Below are positions 9,869 through 15,460 of a stretch of 15,460 nucleotides of DNA, piece after piece; position 1 is the first letter of the stretch, and every line of letters begins with the position of its first letter. The DNA lies in the NCBI GenBank assembly GCA_946618265.1, contig CAMOLA010000047.1, forward strand, positions 1 through 15,460. Direction: 5' to 3'. The position numbers and the translations under genes were made by a program. Origin of the DNA: an uncultured Eggerthellaceae bacterium. GTDB lineage: Bacteria > Actinomycetota > Coriobacteriia > Coriobacteriales > Eggerthellaceae. Under the pieces are notes generated by a model. The model was not told the origin of the DNA, ran no database searches, and was given only the letters and a program-made list of their open reading frames with translations.

Positions 9869-10778
9869 CTTCGGCCTCCTTCCCCTCGCTCGAGATACTC
9901 ACGCCCACGACGTTCTCGAGATAGCTTGCGCAGCATGCCTTGGCGATCGTGCGGACGCGCAGGATGTAGCCCATGCGTTCGGTGGCCGAGATGACGCCGC
10001 GCGCGTCGAGCAGGTTGAACGCGTGGCTGCACTTGAGCACGTAGTCGTAAGCCGGCAGCGGCAGGCCCTTCTCGAGGATGCGGTTGCATTCGCGCTCGTA
10101 GCGGTCGAACTCGCCGAACAGGAAATCAGTGTCGGCGATCTCGAAATTGTAGGTGGACTGCTCGCGCTCGTTCTCGAGGAAGACGTCGCCGTAGGTGAAC
10201 ACGGTGCCGTCATCGCCGCGCGACCAGATGATGTCGTAAACCGAATCGACGCCCTGGATGTACATGGTCAGGCGCTCGAGACCGTATGTGAGCTCGACGG
10301 GCACGGGATTGCATTCGAAACCGCCCATCTGCTGGAAGTACGTGAACTGCGTGACCTCCATGCCGTCGATCCAGACCTCCCAGCCCAGACCCCAGGCACC
10401 GAGCGTCGGCGACTCCCAGTCGTCCTCGACGAAGCGCACGTCGTGCTCGTCGATGTTGATGCCGATGGCCGTCAGGCTGTCCAGGTAGAGCTGCTGGGCG
10501 TCGTCGGGAGACGGCTTGAGGATGACCTGGTACTGGTAGTAATGCTGGAGGCGGTTGGGGTTCTCGCCGTAGCGGCCGTCGGTCGGGCGGCGGGACGGCT
10601 GGACGTAGGCGGTACGCCATACGCCTGGGCCGCACGAGCGCAGCGTCGTGGCGGTGTGGAACGTGCCCGCACCGACCTCGTTGTCATACGGTTGAAGCAC
10701 TACGCAGCCCTTGTCGGCCCAATAGCGCTCCAAGTTCATAATGACGTCCTGAAAAGTAGGCGCGTCAGTTTTCGCCAT
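9858..10778 (-). CDS. glyQ: Glycine--tRNA ligase alpha subunit
   Basis: The catalytic alpha chain of the class II heterotetrameric glycyl-tRNA synthetase, 306 aa against about 300 for the family. Family landmarks are dense: [25 protein letters not shown] (split 17-30 and 31-41), the [20 protein letters not shown] core (54-73), and [17 protein letters not shown] (75-91). Later come [18 protein letters not shown] and [15 protein letters not shown], a motif 3-like ATP site. A GGGAG/AAGG ribosome site lies before the ATG at 10778. lepB ends 39 nt upstream on the same strand, with no terminator between. The C-terminal 11 nt overlap glyS. Confidence 0.98.
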   Translation of the reverse strand: MAKTDAPTFQDVIMNLERYWADKGCVVLQPYDNEVGAGTFHTATTLRSCGPGVWRTAYVQPSRRPTDGRYGENPNRLQHYYQYQVILKPSPDDAQQLYLDSLTAIGINIDEHDVRFVEDDWESPTLGAWGLGWEVWIDGMEVTQFTYFQQMGGFECNPVPVELTYGLERLTMYIQGVDSVYDIIWSRGDDGTVFTYGDVFLENEREQSTYNFEIADTDFLFGEFDRYERECNRILEKGLPLPAYDYVLKCSHAFNLLDARGVISATERMGYILRVRTIAKACCASYLENVVGVSISSEGKEAEDGE

Positions 10779-10817
10779 ATCCTTATCTCCCTTCCTCGGC
10801 GCTGCTTGCCAGCGCTC

Positions 10818-11393
10818 CTACGATAGCAAACCTATTTCAGATACAGGCCAGTACACGAGCGCCGCTCGACCTGTTATTGACTTCACGGGAACCGCCCCGA
10901 AATACCGGGAATCCTGCGATGCCGTACGGTTGTCGCCCATCACCCACACGTGGTCGGCTGGAACGGTGTACGGGTACGTGATGTCGGCGTCGATGGCAGT
11001 CTTGTCGAACGGCACGGACGGCTTTCCGCCCGTGTACGGCTCGTCGAGCGGGCTTCCATCGACCCACACGACGCCATCGACGAACTCGACCGTCTGGCCG
11101 CCCGTCGCTATGACGCGCTTGATGAGCGTGCGGCCCGCGACTTCGGGATCCGCAAACGTGACGATGTCGCCGTATGCCGGTTTGCGCGTGTAGTAGCTGA
11201 TCTTCTCGGAGAAGACCATATCGCCCGTCATGATGGTGTCTTCCATCGATCCCGACGGTATTTCATACGGCACGAATACGAACAAGCGCAATCCAATCGT
11301 AATCAACGCCACAACGGCGATCATCATTACGAGACTCAAGAGCGACCGTCCCCAGCCCGACGAGCTCGGCTCGGCATGCTCACCTGATTCCAT
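10818..11393 (-). CDS. lepB: Signal peptidase I
   Basis: Type I signal peptidase, a membrane serine protease that cleaves signal peptides from exported proteins. It is 191 aa, the compact Gram-positive size. A short polar N-terminus leads to one membrane segment (about 19-40), so the catalytic domain is outside. The Ser/Lys dyad is clear: S49 in YEIPSGSMEDT and K92 in GRTLIKRVIA. Box E is HVWVMGDNRTASQDSR (148-163). The reading frame stays open another 186 codons upstream, but that part is Arg/Ala-rich, overlaps trmD and has no family match. The ATG at 11393 with AAAGG 6 nt upstream is therefore the start. It lies 86 nt after trmD and has a candidate promoter of its own. Confidence 0.97.
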   Translation of the reverse strand: MESGEHAEPSSSGWGRSLLSLVMMIAVVALITIGLRLFVFVPYEIPSGSMEDTIMTGDMVFSEKISYYTRKPAYGDIVTFADPEVAGRTLIKRVIATGGQTVEFVDGVVWVDGSPLDEPYTGGKPSVPFDKTAIDADITYPYTVPADHVWVMGDNRTASQDSRYFGAVPVKSITGRAALVYWPVSEIGLLS

Positions 11394-11426
11394 ACGAGAC
11401 CTTTGTCCTCTCAAAACGCGTACTAA

Positions 11427-11468
11427 ATCATAGGCGTTACAACGTCGCGGTTGTAACTTTTCTATGAT
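11427..11468 (-). promoter_or_regulatory. Interrupted palindrome and candidate lepB promoter
   Basis: In the 86-nt trmD-lepB gap, arms ATCATAG (11427-11433) and GTTACAAC (11436-11443) are mirrored by GTTGTAAC (11450-11457) and CTATGAT (11462-11468). This makes a 15-bp bipartite stem with a 2/4-nt internal loop and a 6-nt loop. The same DNA holds a minus-strand TTACAA (11451-11456), an 18-nt spacer and TATGAT (11427-11432), a 5-of-6 -10 box, about 27 nt before the lepB leader ends. It may be an operator over a promoter, or an RNA processing hairpin. Confidence 0.45.
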
Positions 11469-11479
11469 AACCCGCGCAG

Positions 11480-12289
11480 CTAATCGCCGATTGCGTAAGG
11501 CAAACTCTCCAAATAATCCAAATCGGCTTGAGAGAGGACGGCTGAATCCAACAGGTCCGAGCGAAGCCGCGCCGTGCGTTCGAGGCTTTGCTGCCGGCGC
11601 CACGTGGCCACCGCTCCATGGTCGCCCGACGTGAGAACCGTGGGCACCTCTGCCCCGAGAAACGACGCCGGACGCGTGTATTGGGGATATTCCAGCAGCC
11701 CGCCTGCGAAGCTCTCGTCGAGCGCTCCCCCTTCGGCTCCCAGCACGCCGTCGATCTTGCGCACGACGGCATCGATTATGACCATGGAAGCGAGCTCGCC
11801 GCTGGTGAGGACGTAATCGCCGAGCGAAATCTCGTAATCGGCAAGCCCGTAGGCACGCTCGTCGATGCCCTCGTAGTGCCCGCACACGAACAGGAGGCGC
11901 TCCTCGCGCGAAAGCTCGCAAGCAAGCGCATCGTCGAACCGCCGCCCGCATGGCGTGAGGAATATGGTCTTTGGCTTGACGCTATCGGCATGTTGCGGCT
12001 CGGGACCGGTGCGCGGCTGCTCGTTGCCCGTAAGTGCAACCGCGCCCAAGCCGACGTCACAACCGGTGATCGCCTCGTAGGCCTCGAAGATGGGATTGCA
12101 CTTCATCACGAGGCCTGCCCCACCGCCATACGGATCGTCGTCCGTGGTGCGGTGCCTATCATGGGTCCAATCGCGCAGATCGTAGGCGACGAACTCGAGT
12201 ATCCCCTTGTCCTGGGCGATTTTCATCATGGACGTCCCCATGACCGAATCGTACATGTGGGGAAACGTCGACAGCGTTTCGATGAGCAT
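11480..12289 (-). CDS. trmD: tRNA (guanine(37)-N1)-methyltransferase
   Basis: TrmD methylates N1 of G37 in tRNAs reading CUN, CCN and CGG codons, preventing +1 frameshifts. It uses SAM bound in a trefoil-knot (SPOUT) fold. Family signatures: DDPYGGGAGLVMKC (51-64), TIFLTPCGRRFDD (108-120), FVCGHYEGIDER (134-145), EISLGDYVLTSGE (153-165), and IIDAVVRKIDGVLG (171-184), whose Asp at 173 fits the catalytic base. A polar insertion at about 85-107 (QPRTGPEPQHADS) lengthens the protein to 269 aa against about 245-255 usually. A GTG two codons upstream is also possible. The ATG at 12289 is preferred because GAGG lies 5 nt before it and would overlap the GTG. Confidence 0.96.
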   Translation of the reverse strand: MLIETLSTFPHMYDSVMGTSMMKIAQDKGILEFVAYDLRDWTHDRHRTTDDDPYGGGAGLVMKCNPIFEAYEAITGCDVGLGAVALTGNEQPRTGPEPQHADSVKPKTIFLTPCGRRFDDALACELSREERLLFVCGHYEGIDERAYGLADYEISLGDYVLTSGELASMVIIDAVVRKIDGVLGAEGGALDESFAGGLLEYPQYTRPASFLGAEVPTVLTSGDHGAVATWRRQQSLERTARLRSDLLDSAVLSQADLDYLESLPYAIGD

Positions 12290-12316
12290 GGACACCTCGC
12301 TTCGGGACTCCGCGCC

Positions 12317-12835
12317 CTACAGGTCCAGGAGACCGTTGGGCAAGGCGACGTGGACGGTCTGGGCGTCTACGTCGACGTCGAGCACGATCTCGTCGACGAC
12401 GGGCACGAGCACGGGATCGTCCTTGCCGGGCACGCTCACCTCGAGAAGCGACTGAACGGGGTTGTCCACGAAGCCGCTCACCTTGCCGATTTCGCCGTCG
12501 CTATCGTCAACGACGCGCCAGCCCTCCCATACGGCCGAGGGCTCCTCGTAGAGCCCGTCTGCGATCTGGTCGCGGCGCAAGAGGCAGTGCATGCCTTCGA
12601 GACCGCGCGCTACGTCGCCGTCCACGCCGGCAAAACGCACTTCGAACTTGCCGTTGCCGAGTTCCCTGGCGTCGGCGACTTCCACCCGCCGCGGCAAATC
12701 CGTACGCGGTGGCACGAGTGCCACATCGTCGCCTTCGACGAGCATAAAAGGAAGGCCCGCCGAGCACCGCACGGCGAACCTTCCGTCTTTGTTCTTGCAC
12801 TTGGTTAATACCGCGACATCGAGCCAATCGTGCAT
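12317..12835 (-). CDS. rimM: Ribosome maturation factor RimM
   Basis: RimM helps assemble the 30S head by binding protein S19. The call rests on position between khpA and trmD, the 172-aa size, and two-domain layout. The N-terminal half is a RimM barrel-like stretch, with FEVRFAGVDGDVARGLEGMHCLLRRDQI split as FEVRFAGVDG (63-72) and ARGLEGMHCLL. The C-terminal PRC-barrel half has VVDDSDGEIGKVSGFVDNP (107-125), LLEVSVPGKD, and VLVPVVDEIVLDVDVDAQTV. The N-terminus lacks the usual G-x-HGxxGE loop and reads VLTKCKNKDGRFAV, so it is a divergent member. The ATG directly follows the khpA TAG with no gap. Translation is probably coupled. Confidence 0.88.
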   Translation of the reverse strand: MHDWLDVAVLTKCKNKDGRFAVRCSAGLPFMLVEGDDVALVPPRTDLPRRVEVADARELGNGKFEVRFAGVDGDVARGLEGMHCLLRRDQIADGLYEEPSAVWEGWRVVDDSDGEIGKVSGFVDNPVQSLLEVSVPGKDDPVLVPVVDEIVLDVDVDAQTVHVALPNGLLDL

Positions 12836-13087
12836 CTAATCGAGTATCTCCACGTCGATGCGCTTGTCATAGCGCGAAGCTGCCGCGCGCGCGAGCGTGC
12901 GGATGGATTTGATTACACGACCCTGACGCCCGATGATCTTGCCGGCATCTTCCTCGTTCACGCTGATCTCGACCAGAATCGAGCCGTTCTCCTCGCTCGA
13001 TGTAATCTCGAGATCATCCTCGAAATCGACGAGCGGACGGACGATGCACTCGACGAGACCCGCAAAGTCCTGACTATTCTCGGCCAT
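12836..13087 (-). CDS. khpA: KH-domain RNA-binding protein KhpA
   Basis: An 83-aa single-KH protein of the KhpA/YlqC family, a cytosolic RNA-binding protein linked in Firmicutes to a KhpB/Jag partner and cell-size or small-RNA control. The GxxG loop is GRQG (53-56) in EDAGKIIGRQGRVIKSIRTL, the RNA-gripping element of the fold. The start is 5 nt after the rpsP stop with no strong ribosome site, consistent with re-initiation. The order rpsP-khpA-rimM-trmD is the conserved ribosome-biogenesis block. Confidence 0.95.
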   Translation of the reverse strand: MAENSQDFAGLVECIVRPLVDFEDDLEITSSEENGSILVEISVNEEDAGKIIGRQGRVIKSIRTLARAAASRYDKRIDVEILD

Positions 13088-13092
13088 TGGTA

Positions 13093-13338
13093 CTAGGCGT
13101 CGGCTTCGTAGGACTTCAGCAGACGAGCGACGGTGTCGGTCGGCTGAGCGCCAACGCCGAGCCAGTAATCGATGCGGTCCATGTCGAACTTGACGAAGTT
13201 GGGATGGACGCAGGGATTGTAGCGGCCGACTTCCTCGATGAAACGGCCGTCGCGACGGCTGCGGGAATCAGCAACGATGATGCGGTAGTACGGGCGCTTC
13301 TTCGCGCCGTGACGTGCAAGGCGAATCTTGACTGCCAT
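13093..13338 (-). CDS. rpsP: 30S ribosomal protein S16
   Basis: S16 stabilises the 5' domain of 16S rRNA during 30S assembly. The 81-aa protein carries the family N-terminus [20 protein letters not shown], then [20 protein letters not shown] and [20 protein letters not shown]. The start has a strong AAGGAG 9 nt upstream. It is the first gene of the seven-gene string ending with glyS, with a good promoter 50 nt ahead. Confidence 0.98.
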   Translation of the reverse strand: MAVKIRLARHGAKKRPYYRIIVADSRSRRDGRFIEEVGRYNPCVHPNFVKFDMDRIDYWLGVGAQPTDTVARLLKSYEADA

Positions 13339-13388
13339 GTAAATAAACTCCTTTTTTGTCTACAGGCTTTAGAAAACAGCAACTAAGA

Positions 13389-13417
13389 ATGATACGTCGA
13401 GGTCACCCGTTTGGCAA
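13389..13417 (-). promoter_or_regulatory. Promoter of the rpsP operon
   Basis: On the minus strand TTGCCA (13412-13417), a 17-nt spacer and TATCAT (13389-13394) match sigma-70 boxes at 5 of 6 positions each with ideal spacing. The leader to the rpsP ATG is about 40-45 nt. The rest of the 270-nt gap up to the pilin stop holds the pilin terminator and an unassigned stretch (13418-13530) with a 10-bp palindrome GAAGCGCTTC near 13499-13508. Confidence 0.7.
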
Positions 13418-13530
13418 GATGTGTTTTCCGATTCAACCAAAGCGCCACATGTTGTGGCTGGATCACTATAGGCAACTGTCATGCTGGGAGTATACACGAG
13501 AAGCGCTTCGGCTCATCATGACGACATGCC

Positions 13531-13570
13531 AAAAGAAACGGCCGCCGCACCCGATTGGATGCTGCGGCCG
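13531..13570 (-). terminator. Terminator of the pilin gene
   Basis: On the minus strand an 11-nt GC-rich stem (13560-13570 with 13539-13549, one mismatch) encloses a 10-nt loop and is followed by TTTCTTTT (13531-13538). It lies 38 nt after the pilin stop, a classic Rho-independent layout. Confidence 0.8.
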
Positions 13571-13608
13571 TTGTCGCTCACGCGATGCTCATGCGCGGAT
13601 GGAGATCG

Positions 13609-15460
13609 TTAATCCTCCTTGCGCATGCGTCGACGTGCAACGCCCATGAGACCGAGCGAGACGAGTGAGGCCATTGCCAGCCCCGTTACCGCCAGGCCCA
13701 TGGTCTGGTCGCCAGTCTGCGGGCTCGAGGAGCGGTTCGCAGCGGTGCTCGTGGTGCCCCTCGTGCTGCTCGCGTTCGTCGCACGAGCGTCGTAGAGGTT
13801 CAACGTCGAGCCGGCAGCCGTGGCGTTTATCGCGTTCGAAGAGTCCGTGTTGCCCGAGACGATCTTTACCGTGCCCGTTCTCGCGTCGGTGATCTGGAAC
13901 TTGACGTCGGCGGCCTTCGTGTAACCAGACGGCACCTTTGTCTCCCGCAGCGTGTAGGTCTTGCCGACCTCGCACTTGCCCGCGATCGAATGCGTCGCGC
14001 TTGCCGTGTTCCACTCGTCGACGACCTTATTGTCCGGATCGAGCACCTGCAGCGTTGCGCCGACGACGTACGTGGTGGTGCCGCGCACGTACTTGTTGAT
14101 CTTGACCGTCGGGTTGGTAGGCGTCGGCGTCGGCTTCGTCTTCTCGGTCAGCGCGTTGGTGACCGCATAGCCGCTGTCCGCATTGCCCTTCGTCGACATC
14201 GTGCAATTGTAGCTGTCGATACCCTTGACGCTCTTTTCCACGATCGTATAGGCCTTGTCCGTGTAAACCGGAACGCCGCTGAACGATGCGGACTCGGCGC
14301 CCTTCTTGAGCGTGACCTCCTTCAGAGATTGTCCGCCATAGGCGATCTCGAGCGTAACCTCTGCGCCGTCCGGCCACGCAATGGCCTTGCCATCCTTCGT
14401 CCAGCCCTTCGTCACCTTGACGTTGATGCCAGATGTCGGAGGCGTGACGGTGATGGTGTTGGCTTGCAAGCTGTACTTCGGCGTACTCGCACCAGTCTCG
14501 CTGTTGTTTACGTACACCTCGTAGCTCGCAGTGGATGCGACGCCATCATGGCTCGGTTTGCTTTCGGTTCCGTTCGGATACTCCGTGCTTATGACAGTCT
14601 TGTTGTCAGCAACCGTCGTGTCGTCAGCGTTGTATTGCGCAGTATCGCCTACCTTGGTGTTGTCAAGCTTCACTTGATACGTGATGCGCACCCAATTGCC
14701 GCGATGAGCGCTAGCATTGGGGATCGTCACCGTAAGCGTCTTGCCGTTGATTTCGGCAGTAGACCCCTGAATCGTTGTCCCTTGCGCCTTTTCGACAGTA
14801 CCGTGCGCCGTGTGATCGTTGGTATCACCGATATCTTGAATCTTGACTTCAGTTGCATTGCTCACGAATTCGATGCCACTCTTGTCATCAAGCGTATCGG
14901 TTATTACAACCTTATCCGCATCCATAGGAACATACGCAAGGATGTCATACGTGAACGGTGTATCGAACGCCGGGATGTCCTGGTGCACGTCCTTGTTGAT
15001 GTACTTCTCGAGGGCGGGTTCGTAGTCTTTATTCTTCTTGTAGACGTCCTCGAGGGCAGCCAGCGCCGCTGCGTCACCGACGGTGGACTTGGTGACCTCG
15101 ACGTCCTTGGCCTCGACAGTGGACTCCTTCTCGACCAGCTCATAGCCTTCAATACCGGCATTAGTCTCGGTGACGGTGTACTTGCCAGCCGCGATGCCCT
15201 TGAACTCCTTGGTCCAAGTCAAGCCGTCCTTGGAGGCGGTAAACCCGTCGCCAGAGCCCAGGGTCAGCTCGACCTTGGTTTCGGAGACATTGCCGTCTTT
15301 GTCGAGCCACTTGCCGTCGGCGGTCTTTACCTCGAACTTGATCGCGCCGGTGGCGACCTCCTCCTTGGTGACGTCGCCGCCGAAGGTCTTGGTGATCTTC
15401 AGGTCGCCGGTGTCGGCCGGGTAGTCGTCCTCGAAGGCGACCTGGGCCGTGGCGTCCTTG
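13609..15460 (-). CDS. LPXTG-like anchored isopeptide pilin/adhesin (5' end cut by window edge)
   Basis: 616 residues of a surface protein are visible and the N-terminus lies off the right edge, so no start is given; the TTG at 15222 is internal. In order: a Cna_B-like domain (about 15460-15090, with GKYTVTETNAG); a fimbrial D2-type isopeptide domain (about 15021-14449) with LEKYINKDVHQD, FTYDILAYVPMDADKV and ITDTLDD; a second Cna_B-like domain (about 14430-14149) with VKVTKGWTKDGK and AYTIVEKSV; a Pro/Thr linker KPTPTPTNP; and a SpaA-like domain (about 14112-13789) with VKINKYVRG and YTLRETKVPSGY. Lys in the first strand and Glu in the VEK/RET strand fit intramolecular isopeptide bonds. A Ser/Thr stalk and the sorting signal follow. 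The D2 plus Cna_B plan suits a pilus subunit. A sortase gene is expected but not visible. GC content drops over the D2 domain. Confidence 0.88.
   Translation of the reverse strand, partial: KDATAQVAFEDDYPADTGDLKITKTFGGDVTKEEVATGAIKFEVKTADGKWLDKDGNVSETKVELTLGSGDGFTASKDGLTWTKEFKGIAAGKYTVTETNAGIEGYELVEKESTVEAKDVEVTKSTVGDAAALAALEDVYKKNKDYEPALEKYINKDVHQDIPAFDTPFTYDILAYVPMDADKVVITDTLDDKSGIEFVSNATEVKIQDIGDTNDHTAHGTVEKAQGTTIQGSTAEINGKTLTVTIPNASAHRGNWVRITYQVKLDNTKVGDTAQYNADDTTVADNKTVISTEYPNGTESKPSHDGVASTASYEVYVNNSETGASTPKYSLQANTITVTPPTSGINVKVTKGWTKDGKAIAWPDGAEVTLEIAYGGQSLKEVTLKKGAESASFSGVPVYTDKAYTIVEKSVKGIDSYNCTMSTKGNADSGYAVTNALTEKTKPTPTPTNPTVKINKYVRGTTTYVVGATLQVLDPDNKVVDEWNTASATHSIAGKCEVGKTYTLRETKVPSGYTKAADVKFQITDARTGTVKIVSGNTDSSNAINATAAGSTLNLYDARATNASSTRGTTSTAANRSSSPQTGDQTMGLAVTGLAMASLVSLGLMGVARRRMRKED
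13612..13725 (-). other. Cell-wall sorting signal of the pilin
   Basis: The last 38 residues hold SPQTGD, a hydrophobic segment (MGLAVTGLAMASLVSLGLM) and a charged tail RRRMRKED. Sortase would cut between Thr and Gly of PQTG (13708-13722). The motif lacks the usual leading Leu, with Ser in its place, so it is an LPXTG variant. Confidence 0.9.

Noticed and set aside
7751..9994. A 747-codon open frame on the plus strand.
   Set aside because: It is the antisense shadow of glyS, with the same compositional signature and no recognisable domain.
11394..11951. A 186-codon N-terminal extension of lepB.
   Set aside because: It overlaps trmD, is Arg/Ala-rich and unlike signal peptidases. A good ribosome site supports the internal ATG at 11393.
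13418..13530. A possible small RNA or second promoter between the pilin terminator and the rpsP promoter.
   Set aside because: A TATACT box and a 10-bp palindrome are present, but no matching -35 or terminator supports a discrete transcript.

Overview
The window is a high-GC chromosomal segment (about 60% by eye) from what looks like a Gram-positive anaerobe of the Coriobacteriia (Actinomycetota), possibly Eggerthellaceae. The clues are a PPDK of the bacterial/anaerobe type, separate alpha and beta glycyl-tRNA synthetase subunits, an LPXTG-like surface pilin, and dense intergenic palindromes. The family-level placement is inference from gene style, not a database match.

Left part (1-4595). 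On the minus strand, the 5' 95% of ppdK (pyruvate, phosphate dikinase) runs off the left edge. Upstream of it lies a DUF4956 membrane protein. Divergent from that, on the plus strand, is a VTC-domain polyphosphate polymerase-like protein. DUF4956 and VTC proteins are a recurrent bacterial pair, so this is probably one membrane-associated polyphosphate module read from a shared 152-bp divergent promoter region.

Middle (4532-6930). An OmpR-family response regulator and a membrane histidine kinase form a two-gene operon on the plus strand. The operon is bracketed on both sides by copies of the same ~62-65 bp palindromic element, with compensatory A/T changes between copies. A sirtuin gene (minus strand) converges on the kinase gene, and the second palindrome sits between them.

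Right-centre (7702-13417). A minus-strand translation and secretion gene string reads rpsP - khpA - rimM - trmD - lepB - glyQ - glyS. A good sigma-70-like promoter precedes rpsP, an internal candidate precedes lepB, and a strong hairpin follows glyS. rpsP to trmD is the classic ribosome-maturation block. ffh and rplS, its usual partners, are not here; lepB and glyQS follow instead. Spacing is tight: khpA stop abuts rimM start, and glyQ and glyS overlap by 11 nt.

Right edge (13531-15460). The 3' part of a large cell-wall-anchored pilin or adhesin gene (minus strand) has Cna_B/SpaA-like isopeptide domains, a fimbrial D2-type domain, a PQTGD sorting signal and a terminator. Its N-terminus is beyond the window. 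The D2 domain is distinctly AT-richer than the rest of the gene, suggesting a mosaic.

No tRNA, rRNA, CRISPR array, insertion sequence or prophage was seen. No gap between genes exceeds about 270 bp.
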